Shown piece after piece: positions 44,620 through 55,842 of a stretch of 64,000 bases of DNA. Both the position numbers and the translations under genes were made by a program. The notes below the pieces were generated by a model that ran no database searches, had not been told where the DNA came from, and saw nothing but the letters and a program-made list of their open reading frames with translations. The DNA comes from Symsagittifera roscoffensis (Eukaryota > Xenacoelomorpha > Acoela > Convolutidae). Position 1 is the stretch's first letter, and the number at the start of each line of letters is the position of its first letter. The stretch spans positions 44,143,159 through 44,207,158 of the forward strand of contig NC_087064.1 in NCBI RefSeq assembly GCF_963678635.1. Reading direction: 5' to 3'.

Positions 44620-45422
44620 CAAATGGCCGAAGAACAAGATGCAAGAACAAACGAAATCAGAAGAATTTAGAAGTTTTAGAACTTCCAAACGACAAAAAAA
44701 AGAAGTCAAAACTCAGAATTGTTTTGTATGTGACAATAAACTCAAATGAGAAACAAAGCAACCAAGTTGTAATTGAAACTGAATGAAAACATTTAGTTGA
44801 GTTTTGAAAGATTTGTTGCATTTATAATTTTACAATTTGATTTTAGTTAGTGGCTTTAGAGACATTTACTGATTAATTAGAAAGGCTTGAGTGAAGAGTA
44901 TATTTGAATATTCTAGACTGCATGATTGTTTTTAATCAACTAGGACGACTGATCACTTTTTGGTGACATGGAAGACTTTGGTAATCTCTTGAAGAGAGAG
45001 ATTATTTCATTGCTCTTTCTAACCACAGAGTTCCTTAATTTTAAAGTTCGGGACCAATAACAACTAAAATTTACGAAGGGAAGAAGCAAATTAGGATAGT
45101 TTTAGCTTGTTGGTTGGCAGGACTGTCCTGCGAACTAACACCTTTTAAAACCTATGAGAAAAAGTTTTAAATCAGAGCAGTGAGATTTAGAGTCAGAAAA
45201 AATGTTTTATCTTAGGTCATACCCTCGAAGGTGCAGATTAGTGAAAGAATTTGGAAAGCTATAGTGAGTTAGTATGATGCCACTTATATTCTGCAGTCAG
45301 TCGATGTGGCGTGGATAAAAGTGATTTCGTGCATTTTTTTAAATTCTGTTCGATGGCAGTGAACCATTTTTACAAAAACTTCGAAATTCAATGGGGAAAC
45401 TGACCGGGCTGTCCGGGGAGTA
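44620..45422 (+). other. 3' UTR and PPT-type flank (unit II)
   Basis: Collinear with 35,714-36,516. The 11-mer TGTCCGGGGAG is at 45,410-45,420, two bases before the LTR. Confidence 0.6.
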
Positions 45423-46337
45423 TGTGACATTCGACCAGAATTGACAAAAAAAGGCCATTTCGAATTATTAGCCGCTGACCTTTAGAATTGGCAATTTAGC
45501 ATATTAGCGACGTTATTTGAACGATTAGACAAACTGTGAAGGTCAGGATATTTTGGTGTTTTAAATTTCTAAAAGTTTGAATGATGACGTCAGATGTCTG
45601 AGAAATGCTGAAACGGCCATTCCGGACAGAAATGGCAGTTTCAGCCAACTTTTGTGAAAAGAAACACAACAACAACGAAAATTGCGATAGAAACAACGGC
45701 AAGAAATAGAAAAAGACGACAGAGCATTAGCAGAGATCGCTCCGAGTTGAAAAGATTGTGTCTCTTCAATCGTTACAAAGCCATTCACGCCAACGGTGAA
45801 GGGTGGTAAAACCGTGAATTCAGCCTTCCGGAGAGGAAACAAGAGTGTTATTTCCCCGGAATCAGGAATCCGGAGGGGTCTTGAGAATTGGACTCGAACT
45901 GATAAAAACTAACTTTTAGCTTCCTGGTTGTGTCCTGAATTGAATTTAGATAATATCTCAATTCATTTTCTGATTATGAGAAGCTAGGAGTTAGGAGAAA
46001 GGGTTGATCCATCTTCGATGGAGATGATAATTTTTATCTACTGAACAAAAACATTAATAATTCAAGAAGTATTAGTAGCCCTGATTTTAGGAGTGATCTC
46101 GTGGTCTGGGGATACTGAGACCCAGCCATGAGCTCACTGATTTTGCATGTAAATATGTTAATTTGAGCATTCTGGTCGATGCCGGAGAAAAGTAGAACCG
46201 ATGTTAGAAAGACCACCAAAAGAACTGGCTTTGGTAGAGACGGTGAAAAGCATGTAGAGCTCTGTATAGACGCGGGCCAGTTGTTTTACAAGCTAGCTTT
46301 ATTTTCCGTCGATATGTACTTCGGGGCGAATGTTACA
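45423..46337 (+). repeat. 3' LTR of copy B, second copy (unit II)
   Basis: 915 bp with TGTGACATTC start and GAATGTTACA end. The hairpin TCCATC-TTC-GATGGA is at 46,008-46,022. It is nearly identical to 36,517-37,430. Confidence 0.85.
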
Positions 46338-46660
46338 TACTCGAACAACGTTGTTGTGACAGACAGTGATTTTATAGTCACGGATAACACGTCGGCTATA
46401 GCGATAACTGCTGATGTAAGTTTTAAAACAGGACTAGCGCCGGACTTCAAAAGAGAGTACAAGAACATCGAGTTTTTGTGGAAACAGAGGCCTGCTGTAG
46501 AAGGTATGATAGCGCTGCCCGCTGTTGCATCACAAATTCCGGGAAAACGTTTTTTTTTCGGTAACAAAGGCCACTGATAGACAACACGTGAATCGCGAGA
46601 TTTTAGTGCTGGCACTAACTCGACTCAGGGTTTTGGCACTAACTCGACATCAATGAAACT
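46338..46660 (+). pseudogene. Macro-module fragment abutting the LTR (unit II)
   Basis: Second copy of 37,431-37,748. An extra T in the run near 46,556 shifts the frame compared with unit I. The LTR-to-macro border (gttaca/tactcg) is identical. Confidence 0.65.
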
Positions 46661-46770
46661 TCAGGCGGCTAATGCGGCGTTAACGAAGCAGTATCAGTAA
46701 TTAAATTTATTACTTATTTGACCCAAACGCAACCTAGTGTAAGGGATTCCATGAGACCAGTGCTTGTAAA

Positions 46771-46932
46771 ATGGCTGGACAACAATTATGTTGTCAATGC
46801 TTGAATAAACTCAGGAGGTGTATTTTTAATCAGGTTAAAGAACGTTTGATCAGTGAATCTCAAGGGGTTGACCATTTTTATGTTGTGGCAGAAGATCTTT
46901 CAATTGAGGAAATCGAAGTTAGAATGGAATGA
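46771..46932 (+). CDS. Small 53-residue ORF, second copy
   Basis: Same as 37,863-38,024 with one residue changed. It is intact and ends directly at the LTR border at 46,933. Confidence 0.3.
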   Translation: MAGQQLCCQCLNKLRRCIFNQVKERLISESQGVDHFYVVAEDLSIEEIEVRME

Positions 46933-47856
46933 TGTAACATTCGCCCGGAATATACATATCGACGGAAAATAAAACTAAGTCCTAAGACGACTGGCTAACG
47001 TCTAAACAGAGCCTTATATGCTTTTCACCGTCTCTACCAAGCCAGTACTTTCGGTGGTCTTTTCTAACATCGGGTCAACAAAAACGTTACTGCTTTCGGC
47101 TTCGGTCAAAACACTCAAATTAACTTAATTACATGCAGGAATAGTGAGCTCATGGCTGGGTCTCAGTATCCCCAGACCACGAGGTCACTCCTAAAAACAG
47201 GGCTACTACTATTTATCATATTACTATTGTTTTTGTTCAGTAGATAAAAATCATCATCTCCATCGAAGATGGATCAACCCTTTCCCCCAACTCCTAGCTT
47301 CTCATCCTTATCAAAATGAATCTAGTTGTTAATTAAACTCAAATCAGGACATGACAAGAAGCTAAAAGTCTATATAAAAGGATAAAAGTCTCAGTTCCGA
47401 AACCCTTCCGGATTCTTGAATCCACTGAATCAAGCTCGTTAATCTTGATTTCTTCTTAATCCGGAAGGCTGTCCTCCATCCTTCACCGTTGTCCGCAACG
47501 GCCTTGTAACTATTGTAGCGACGCAATAGTTGCAACTCGGAACCTTCTCTGCTATTCCTGCAATCTGCTGTTGTTTTTTGATCACGATTCTCGTAGTTAT
47601 CGTCCGCGCAACTAATGTTGTTGTGTTGTTTTCTAGCTTTTCTGCCAAAATGGCCGTTTCTGACGTTTCTCAGAAATTTTACGTAATCACTTCGAAAATT
47701 TAAAAATTAGCATTTCCGAATCCTTTAACCTTCACGTTTTGTTCCATCGTCCAAATAACGTTCTTAATTCTCAATAATCACCAATCCGGAAAGCTCGCTG
47801 CTAAAAATTCGAATTCCGCAGAGATTGCATTTTGGCCATTCTGGTCGAATGTCACA
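46933..47856 (-). repeat. 3' LTR of copy C (unit II)
   Basis: 924 bp. The minus strand starts TGTGACATTCGACC at 47,856 and ends GGGCGAATGTTACA at 46,933. The hairpin is at 47,259-47,273. It is the downstream end of the element that extends to the right window edge. Confidence 0.85.
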
Positions 47857-48527
47857 TACTCCCCGGACAGTCCGGTCAATGTCCTAATTAATCTGCACAT
47901 TGAGGATATGACCTAAGATAAAACATATTTTCTGACTTCCAATGTCAAGGTCCCGATTAAAACTTTTTCTTTTAGATTTAAAAGGTGTTGGCTTGCAGGA
48001 CAGTCCTGCCAACCGACAAGCTAAAATTTTCCTACTATGCTTTTCCCTTCGGAAATTTTGCTTGTTATTGTCCTGAATACCAAAACTAAGAAACTCGGTG
48101 GTTAGCAAGAACAATGAAACAATCTCCCTCTTCGAGAGATTACTCAAGCCTTCCATGTCACCACAAAGTGATCAGTTCTCCTAGTTGATTAAAAACAGTC
48201 ATGCAGGCTGGAATATTTTAATATACTCCTTCACTTAAGCCTTTCTAAATAAATAGTAAGTGAGTGTCTCTAAAGCCACTCCCCTAAAATCAAAATGCAA
48301 ATTTATAAATGCAACAATTTCAAAACTCAACTAAATGTTTCAGTTTTCAATTACAACTTGGTTGCTTGGTTTCTCACTTGAGTTTTTCACACACATAAAA
48401 CAATTCTGAGTTTTAACTTTATCTTCATCACTCCTTTGTTTCCTTCTTTTTTCGTCGTTTAGAAGTTCTAAAACTTCTAAATTCTTCTAATTTCGTCTCT
48501 TTTTCCATCTTGCTTTTCGGTCATTCG
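47857..48527 (-). other. 3' UTR of copy C (unit II)
   Basis: Non-coding, with the PPT-like 11-mer at 47,859-47,869 and the TTAGAAGTT/AACTTCTAA hairpin at 48,459-48,480. It is about 140 bp shorter than the unit I version because of one deletion near 47,885. Confidence 0.6.
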
Positions 48528-49538
48528 TCAATGCTCCATTTCTTCCTCCTGTGATACTGACTCTGCACTCTCAGTCTCCGTATCTTGTAACACATCGTTA
48601 GCAATACTGACGCTGCTGGAAGCCGTCCTCCAACACTTCTGCTCTTCCACCCTCTGTTTACAACAAGGTAGGGGATCCACGTTAGATTCTCTGTTCCTGC
48701 AGAAGCTGTTGTGGAGACACAACGTCACGTTTCTCTCCAAATCTTCCTTTAACATCTCTGCCTTCTCCTTTCCACTAGGTTCACTCGTCCTGGAAATTCT
48801 TTTCACAGCGGTGGTCACTGCATTCCGATGAGTCACGAGAGATCGCTTGAAAGCTCCTGCTCCAATGTCCAGCTGATATTCACTGTACACCCTGCCGTGC
48901 TTCGACATATGCTTTTCCGCATACTCGTCCAACCATGCAGTCATGTTAGCTCTGAACCATGGCATCAATCGTTTCCTTGCCCATATCTTCTTCACTTCCA
49001 TCGGAAGGTTTAGAATTTTGCACATTGTCTCAAAAAGATCTAAATCTTTTAGACAATCTAACTTCCGCAACTGTTCTCTCGTCGGTGCCTCCTGTCTGTT
49101 GTTTTCTCTCACATGAGCTTCCAGCCATCGTATCGCCATCATAACTCCCACTATTACTATTGTTATGGGATGTGATGAATCTGGTAAATCCATGGAGGGC
49201 AGCTCTCCAGAGTCCCAGATCAACATCAGATTACTACGCTGGGGATACCACCAGGTCTGCAGCAAGCAGTGGCAAGGAAACTCGTCATGTGTCAACATGA
49301 TGCTCCTCCAATTACGTTTTCCCGAAGCTTCCAGTAATGGTTCCACTTCCCCCATCACTCGGTGGACCTCATCATTCTCATCTACTGCATTGTAATCTGT
49401 GACAGTTGATCCTCTCTGTTTCTGTCTCTCGAAGTCACTGAAGTTCCCGCTCACATATCCCATGAACTTCTTTCCTAATATTGACTCCAATTCTTCTTTG
49501 GTTCTCTCTGGAACTGCTGAGAACATCTTACATAGCAA
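48528..49538 (-). CDS. Giant ORF C-terminal segment, copy C
   Basis: A 336-residue open piece that ends the giant ORF. Visible are CKMFSAVPERTKEELES, a short hydrophobic patch (ITIVIVGVMMAIRWLEAH), the conserved LMPWFRANMTAWL and a Cys-rich C-terminus (NSFCRNRES, CCKQRVEEQKCW), then an acidic end. There is no convincing membrane anchor or signal peptide, so nothing here supports an envelope protein in spite of its env-like position. It is in frame with the preceding piece, separated by a stop at 49,551-49,553 that unit I does not have. Confidence 0.65.
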   Translation of the reverse strand: MLCKMFSAVPERTKEELESILGKKFMGYVSGNFSDFERQKQRGSTVTDYNAVDENDEVHRVMGEVEPLLEASGKRNWRSIMLTHDEFPCHCLLQTWWYPQRSNLMLIWDSGELPSMDLPDSSHPITIVIVGVMMAIRWLEAHVRENNRQEAPTREQLRKLDCLKDLDLFETMCKILNLPMEVKKIWARKRLMPWFRANMTAWLDEYAEKHMSKHGRVYSEYQLDIGAGAFKRSLVTHRNAVTTAVKRISRTSEPSGKEKAEMLKEDLERNVTLCLHNSFCRNRESNVDPLPCCKQRVEEQKCWRTASSSVSIANDVLQDTETESAESVSQEEEMEH

Positions 49539-49550
49539 CTCGTATGACTT

Positions 49551-51752
49551 CTAGGACATTCTCGCCAGTCTCACACACTTCGGCACTGAGAAGGCTTGAT
49601 CCACAATCGTTCTCGTACTCTTCACGTCCACAGCTACGAAATGTACAGGGTATCTGCTCTTGCACATTGGAGCCAATGTTGAACCCACCAAATATCGTGC
49701 CCCTGATGGTCTACAATAAGTCTCACTGTGTCTAATGTTCATTTCCGTCTCGATTGCTTCCCTCCATTTTCCTATGTATTTCTGCTCAGTCTGCAGAACT
49801 CCTGGGAATACTTCTACACTGATGGCTGTGACCATCTCATGTTTCTGTTCTAGATTCAATAGTGACTCTAAAGAACCAAACATGCTGTAGAATCCTAGTG
49901 CAGTCACTAGATTCACATCGGTTCCTCCATGGCAATCTGCTATCAGTTCCGTTTTTGTTCTTGCTTTCATCACTACGTTTCCAAACAATACCGTCAATTG
50001 CTAGTGTTGTTTTTCCAGGGTCTTCACACAGTCCAGACTTCCACAAACATGACCCTCCAGTCCACAAACTTCCGCCAGACAGCTACCAGGTTTGACCCAG
50101 TCTTCTGGTCCCCAGCCAGGCAACTCCACTTTATCTTCTCCGTTGCTCTTAGAGGCCGTTATCATCACATTATATATGATGTTGAGGTCACGCAGGTTAC
50201 AGTCTGCATTCAGTTCCCTCTGTACGTCTTGTGTCGCCCGTAATATTGAGTCGGCGTTGGGACTAGGACACCATGATGGCCTCATCAATTCCCACACTGT
50301 CATCAAGCTCGTTCTCAGTAATTCATCTGAGAATCCCAACCCAAACTCCACTCTTTTGTCGGATTTTGGTACTGAAGGTGCAGTCACCTCTTCTTCCAAG
50401 ACCAGTCCCAATTTGGCCTGTGGATTGTTAACGCTTTTAATCGTTACAATTCTGGACGTCCAGAATCTTAGCAACACCGCCTACTCATAATCGAAGAAGC
50501 AATCGCGTATGTCTTCACTCAGGAAAGGATTGTACGCGATCCATATGATCCCTGATACGTAGCTATACGATTTCTTCTTGATCGGTCCACAGTATTCACT
50601 GGATTTCGGCAGTGCTCCCATAGACTTTTTAGTGAGTCTCAGCTCCTTGTTTGAGAACCTCCTGATTTCGTCTATCTTTTTTATGGGTTCCAATTCCTCA
50701 GGTTCTTTCATGTTCACCCTCATCGGTTTACTTTGCTGCATATCCAGCAGTGCTAGCAAGAATAAGGCTTTCGTTTGCTCATCGCCTTCCTTCAACGTCT
50801 TAACACAAGTGTTCAATGCAGGTACTGAAATCTGCTCTATCAGGAATCGAATGAAACAGAGAGCGTCTCTCCGCTTCGCACACGCTACTGCTGCGCCCTC
50901 CTGGACTATCAGATCCCTCAGGTTCGTCATAAGGAAAACCTTCTCCTCTTTTGATCTCTTCCTTTCTTCTGAATCATATTCTTCGCGAGTCAGTCCCATC
51001 ATGCACCAGGCGAACCTGAGTTGCAACTCTGTTCTTACGTAAGGTAATGCCACGAGAGCATGTATTTTTGGCGTAGTCCTCATTTCTTCTTCGAAATACC
51101 TCAATACTACTGCTTTCCATGGAAGGCTCACCAACTGCTCTATCGTTTCTGCTTGTATGTCAGACGACGCTAAAGTCCCGTACGCCTTCTGCTTGAGGGT
51201 GGTGCCTTGCAACATTGTTTCCAGATAACCCTCCATGGCTCTTTCGTCTTCCAGGGCCATCACATACCCTCTAGCCGAGTTTCGGTATTCTAACATCTCC
51301 ATGTATCCACCGATGGGTTCATCTATCGACACAGTCTCCGACACTGTTAGTCGGTTATATTCCACTGGTATTAGTTGTCCTGCGACACTTCCCTTTCCAT
51401 GATTCATGGGAGATGGCTTGAAGTCTTTCATTGTGCTCTCTCCACATTGGCTGAGTATTTCCATTTCTAAGGTTGCTCCAGTCAGAGTGCGGTCACTCCT
51501 TTTGGATTTTTAACCAGTTGACTTTATCCCCGCCATGAGAATGGGTGGCACCATCGCTATATCATTTAACATTTTATCTGTGCCAGACAGTTGATAATCA
51601 CCTTGCCCCAAATCCATGACCTCCTCAACTCGTTTCCTTTTCGCTGAGTTACCAGCTTTCATCGATATTTCTGAATCCACCTTCGTCTTTCCAACTCTCC
51701 TCGGCATCACTCTGCTGCCTAACTTCATTTTCATTGCATTGATTTTTATCAA
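49551..51752 (-). pseudogene. Giant ORF segment 3, copy C
   Basis: Four open pieces in one frame (51,752-51,510, 51,464-50,481, 50,477-50,001 and 49,997-49,551) are separated by single stop codons. The 327-residue piece is charged and helical (EEEMRTTPKIHAL, ERKRSKEEKVFLM). Then come ESILRATQDVQRELNAD-type residues, the W-rich PGWGPEDWVKPG and a cysteine pair region (EVCGLEGHVCG). No known family is recognised. The stop at 50,481 is a C-to-T change relative to unit I (CAG to TAG). Confidence 0.6.
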
Positions 51753-51754
51753 TC

Positions 51755-53799
51755 ACTAATTTTGATCGCATCGTCCCTCTCCTGGTCCAGACCTCTTCCA
51801 TAAACGCCACTCTGTCCAGTTTGCATCCCGTCCTACTCTCGTGGTCTCGTTGATGTACTTCCCATTCTTCTTCGGGCAGCGTTCCCAAGAAAGGTACTCT
51901 GGCTGAGGCCTCTATTCTTCTCCTCCGAGGTGATTCCATGAGGATTCTCTGGTCGTTATTTCTTGAATTGCCAGGAGAGCTGCTCTCCGGCAAATTCTGT
52001 TTCATTTCCATAAAGGCTGACGGAGGCTCCAGTGTCGAGATGCCTTCATCCGCTGGCTCAGTCGTTTCCAACGTGTCTGCATTATTCTCAAGATCACTGA
52101 AGATATTGAAATCCAGGCTGGATGTTCCTCCTGTCGATGCCCCGTCGTCTTCCCCACCAGCTTGATCTTGTTGCATGGGTTCTTCGTTTTGACGGCTTCC
52201 ACCTTGTCCGTCATTTCCTTCAGACTTATCCTTGTTCGAGCTCGATGGTCCTTGTTCGTCATTGTCGGCTTCTTCCTGGAATCTCGGTATGAGCAATGTA
52301 CCGGCCGATTCATCTTCCTCTTCTCCATGGACCACTTTGATTTCTTCGCAGCCGAAAGGTGCTAGGAAGGTTCTCGTCTGCAATATTCCTCCCACTTTCA
52401 TCTCCTTTTTCACACTAGTCAGGATTAATGAGGCTTCAGGCAATTCGGTCCTGCCTCTCATCCTCATCGGACCTAAGCCTAATCCCTTCCATTCCTCATC
52501 AAATCTTCCAGGCTTGGGAGTCGCGGAGTTGCTTATTCGCCTTCTCGTCGCTTGATCCGTGTATGCAAATCGTGTGTACTGTAACACGGCGGCATTTCTC
52601 CCTACAAAGTATGGATCCATCGTTCCCACGAAATTCTTTACTCTCCTTTCACTGGTTTCGAATGCTCTCAACCTAGGAGTTTGTACCACGGAGACTGCTC
52701 CGAGCAACATCCTTCTTATCAGAGGGAATTCAGGGATTGCCTCCGGCAGCTTCTTGTTATCGCCCCAGTCCTTCGTCTCTTCTCTCACTTTGTGATATGC
52801 TGCAGTGAGACGAGGCACTCTGGTCATTTCACCATTCGTTTTATCATAGGGTCTCAGATTCCAAAACTTTGGAAACACCTCGATGTGTCCTCTTTCTACT
52901 TCTCCCATGCGATCACGGAAGTGATCGTCAAAATTGATGACTGTCATCTCTGGCTCCGATATTTTCGCAAATAACAGATCTTCACTCATGAGCTCCCGCA
53001 ATGTGTGCTGCTCACACCAGTTCAGTGTACTACCGTCCACTGCCGATATGAGGTTCAGGTGCAGCACCGACCTCCTATATGCTTTCACTTTAACATCAGG
53101 GAACGCAAATGTGACTGCTGGTCCATAGATCACTGTCACGAACTCCCTGACTCCTCTGATCAGCGCCAAGGGATCGGTTCTCATGGCCAAGCTCAGATCA
53201 GTTAACAGCGGCATGCCTCCAACATGTCGTCTAACATCCTCCTCTCTCTCAATCGTCTCGTCTTCTCCCGTTCCAAAGCGATTTTGTTGCAAGAGATACT
53301 GGATAAGAGTGTGACTCAGGTCTCTTATCTTGTTCCACGAGTCCGTGGATTTCTTCACATCCAAGTTCCTCACTCTCTCTTTCATCTGCTCTGGACAACG
53401 TGCCAGTTTCATCAGTCCTCCCAAATTTCCGTGGGTAATTGCAATCAATGTCAGAAGTCCGTCTAGCCGCAGGTTCTGGATTCCATCGGTTAGCAGTATC
53501 GCCGGTCCTTTCACGAAACTTTCTGCTCCGAATGTCACGAACAAGGCTATTAGTTCCACTATCGATACTTCCACTACTGCTTGGAGGAATTCTTTTATCA
53601 AGTAGCGCGAGACTTTCGGGTAAACTTTTGCCAAGAATGACGCGGTCCATCCGGCTCCCAACCCTTCTAGCATGCTGTCTGTCCTTTCAAAGCCCTCCTG
53701 TTCTTTCACTTCCTGGGTCCAGAAGGTTTCCAGAGTAATCTGACCTATCCTGTTCACAAATTCAGCGGTCTTTTCTCCGGCATTTTCCGCTAGGTTCAC
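51755..53799 (-). CDS. Giant ORF segment 2, copy C
   Basis: Open for about 680 residues, from after the TAG at 53,800 to a one-base insertion near 51,750. The N-part (ESFVKGPAILLTDGIQNLRLDGLLTL, split here for length) is weakly hydrophobic. Then come PLLTDLSLAMRTDPLAL, INFDDHFRDRMGEV and FPKFWNLRPYDK, an acidic Q/S/D-rich linker and RRRRIEASARVPFLG. Copies A and B carry matching stretches. I cannot assign a family. Confidence 0.6.
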
Positions 53800-55842
53800 C
53801 TACTTCAACAAGTAGGTGTGTATCTTTGTGATCATCACGGGGCCTTGCTCAAAAGTATCTGCACCCAATGCCGCTACTCTAGGGTTCAGGTGTAGCCACT
53901 GGTTGGCTTCCGGCTTGGTTCTCAGAACCATTGCCTCCAAGTGAGCTCTCGTCTCTGCTGAATTTTTCCTCCTTGTGTCTTCACCTGCCACTTCCATCGC
54001 TCGGAACCATAAGTCGTTGGACATTGCCGCGATCGCTCGATGGTCGTCGTCTATTCCCGGCTTCAGTTTGAGTTGTCGACTGAAATTGGACAGTTCCAAC
54101 CCCAGCACCTCGTCCAACACTAACATGTGTAGCGCATGGTCCTTGAGTCCTCTCATCGCGTTTGAGATATCTGACCATACTGCAGGCAGTTCAGCCTTAA
54201 GTGGCCTCAGGTTCTCCATCTCTATCATGCGATTCGGGGCTGATATGATCACATCATATTTTCCTTCCGGAAGTAAGGCCACAATCGCATACACAAATTT
54301 CAGTCCATCCGGGAGATGTGCATATCCCGGAGACAACGCGAATACTACTCTCAGTGTCACTTTATTGAATGACCCCTCCTTCGTCGCATCCAACACTTCA
54401 CCCATCGATTCAAGGATATCTTTTATCGCTGGCCATACAGCGTTCTCTGCTGTTGTATGATCTCTGAGTCTGCTCAGAAAACCTCTACTGTGTAGATGGT
54501 CATTGATGCCAGCAAACACGATCGTAATTGGGTTCATGTCCGTCTGCCTCTGTACCCCTATAGCCAAAGATATCGATTGCAGTAAGTCCAGGTCGACCGT
54601 TGCCAACATTATGACGTCCGGCCAAAACAAAGACTTGGAGGTGTACACGAACTCTGAATTCGCTACTACCATAATCTTGGCCTTCCTCATTTCTGCTTTG
54701 TCGTAGGCGGCGAAGATGGTCTCATCTTTCTTTATCGCTGTCAATCCGCCATATCTTTGGGCATCACCATCTTGGTTCACTAGTTTTGGGTACACTCTTT
54801 CCTTCACATGACCAGATGGTGTCGTCAGCTGCCTGAATATCTTCACGTGTTGTCCAATCGGCGCTCTCGTCGTCAGGAATCTTCCTGGTCTCTCTTCACG
54901 ATTCCCCTCATCATGATTCAACCTCACATCTTGCAATGGTCTCGCATTAACTGGTCCCATCGTTTTGTTAGAGGGCAGTCCCTCCAAGTCAGCAAATCTC
55001 AAGGCCGTCGTGGAGCTGAAATTTATGCTAGCGGCTATCAACCAGTCTACGCCGGTTATCGAGTACAATCTGCTCACCGATAGCATCGCTCCATCCAGCA
55101 TCCTCCTTGCATCTTCGATGAAGCTTACTCTCTGGAGATCCAGCTTCCTTAACTCGTCCTTGTATATATGCCAGGGAGACGGTATGGGTCTTGACCACAT
55201 CAACGAGCCTCTGCTCGGACGTCTCTCCTCTCGAATGATATTTGTCGTCTCCGATCTAGTGTCCGATCGAGACGTGCCGGCTGTCTCTTCGATAAGGTTG
55301 ACAGGTCCTATTCTTCTCCTAGGATGGATGGTTCTCCTCATCGGTGGCTCTCCCAATCGATCCTGTACGTCTGTCCTTTGACCTGGTTCGCTGGAGCTTT
55401 GTTGCCTGTAGTTCGTGACGGCCGGGACCGTGCCCAAGCGTGTTTCCAGGCTAGGAGGCACAAAGGTAGTAATCACCGCGTCACTCACTGTTCCCTCTTC
55501 CTTCAGCACTCCTGTGTCAAAGAGTTCTGCTTCCGGCTCGTCCAACCGCTCTTGGAAGACTCGATTCAACCAAGCTTGTCCTTCGATACCGTCGAAGTGG
55601 ATGCCGTCCGTGGTCAGTCTGGCCTGATCCATAGCTCTCAACTCATGTTCAATGTCCATGAGGATCATTCTTCCGGCGTTTCGACTTTTGAGGTTCCTCA
55701 GGATGTTATTCCACCTGACGACTCCCTCGTTATGCCTTCTTCCTGATGCTGTCAGGCTTCTCGCGTTCATTGGCACAGTGCAAACGGTCAGTACCGCGCA
55801 ATTGAATTCCTGCCAGAGGGTAGTAAACAAACACACCATCAT
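53800..55842 (-). CDS. Giant ORF segment 1: SGNH C-part, linker, second SGNH-like region, copy C
   Basis: 680 residues open. Residues 1-100 complete the SGNH domain: block V TTDGIHFDG puts the catalytic Asp at 79 and His at 82. Residues 110-215 are a P/S/T/R-rich linker. Residues 215-300 are the conserved WHIYKDELRKLDL to DLEGLPSN block. Residues about 388-560 look like a degenerate second SGNH fold, with strand KIMVVANSEFV, strand IVFAGINDHL (block III-like GxND at 445-448) and strand VVFALSPGYAHLP. The segment is in frame with the upstream SGNH part (two stops between) and the downstream segment (TAG at 53,800). Confidence 0.65.
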   Translation of the reverse strand: MMVCLFTTLWQEFNCAVLTVCTVPMNARSLTASGRRHNEGVVRWNNILRNLKSRNAGRMILMDIEHELRAMDQARLTTDGIHFDGIEGQAWLNRVFQERLDEPEAELFDTGVLKEEGTVSDAVITTFVPPSLETRLGTVPAVTNYRQQSSSEPGQRTDVQDRLGEPPMRRTIHPRRRIGPVNLIEETAGTSRSDTRSETTNIIREERRPSRGSLMWSRPIPSPWHIYKDELRKLDLQRVSFIEDARRMLDGAMLSVSRLYSITGVDWLIAASINFSSTTALRFADLEGLPSNKTMGPVNARPLQDVRLNHDEGNREERPGRFLTTRAPIGQHVKIFRQLTTPSGHVKERVYPKLVNQDGDAQRYGGLTAIKKDETIFAAYDKAEMRKAKIMVVANSEFVYTSKSLFWPDVIMLATVDLDLLQSISLAIGVQRQTDMNPITIVFAGINDHLHSRGFLSRLRDHTTAENAVWPAIKDILESMGEVLDATKEGSFNKVTLRVVFALSPGYAHLPDGLKFVYAIVALLPEGKYDVIISAPNRMIEMENLRPLKAELPAVWSDISNAMRGLKDHALHMLVLDEVLGLELSNFSRQLKLKPGIDDDHRAIAAMSNDLWFRAMEVAGEDTRRKNSAETRAHLEAMVLRTKPEANQWLHLNPRVAALGADTFEQGPVMITKIHTYLLK

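Larger units (their letters stand above)
43592..52381. repeat. Tandem duplication unit II (about 8.8 kb)
   Basis: Second copy of 34,685-43,591, with the same internal order and few base differences. Its right end runs without a break into the rest of copy C at 52,381. Unit II is therefore the part contiguous with copy C, and unit I is the part contiguous with copy B. Confidence 0.9.

Noticed and set aside
48528-49538. Envelope glycoprotein in the env position
   Set aside because: There is no signal peptide, no clear membrane span, no furin-like site and no fusion-peptide pattern. The hydrophobic patches are short and interrupted by charge.
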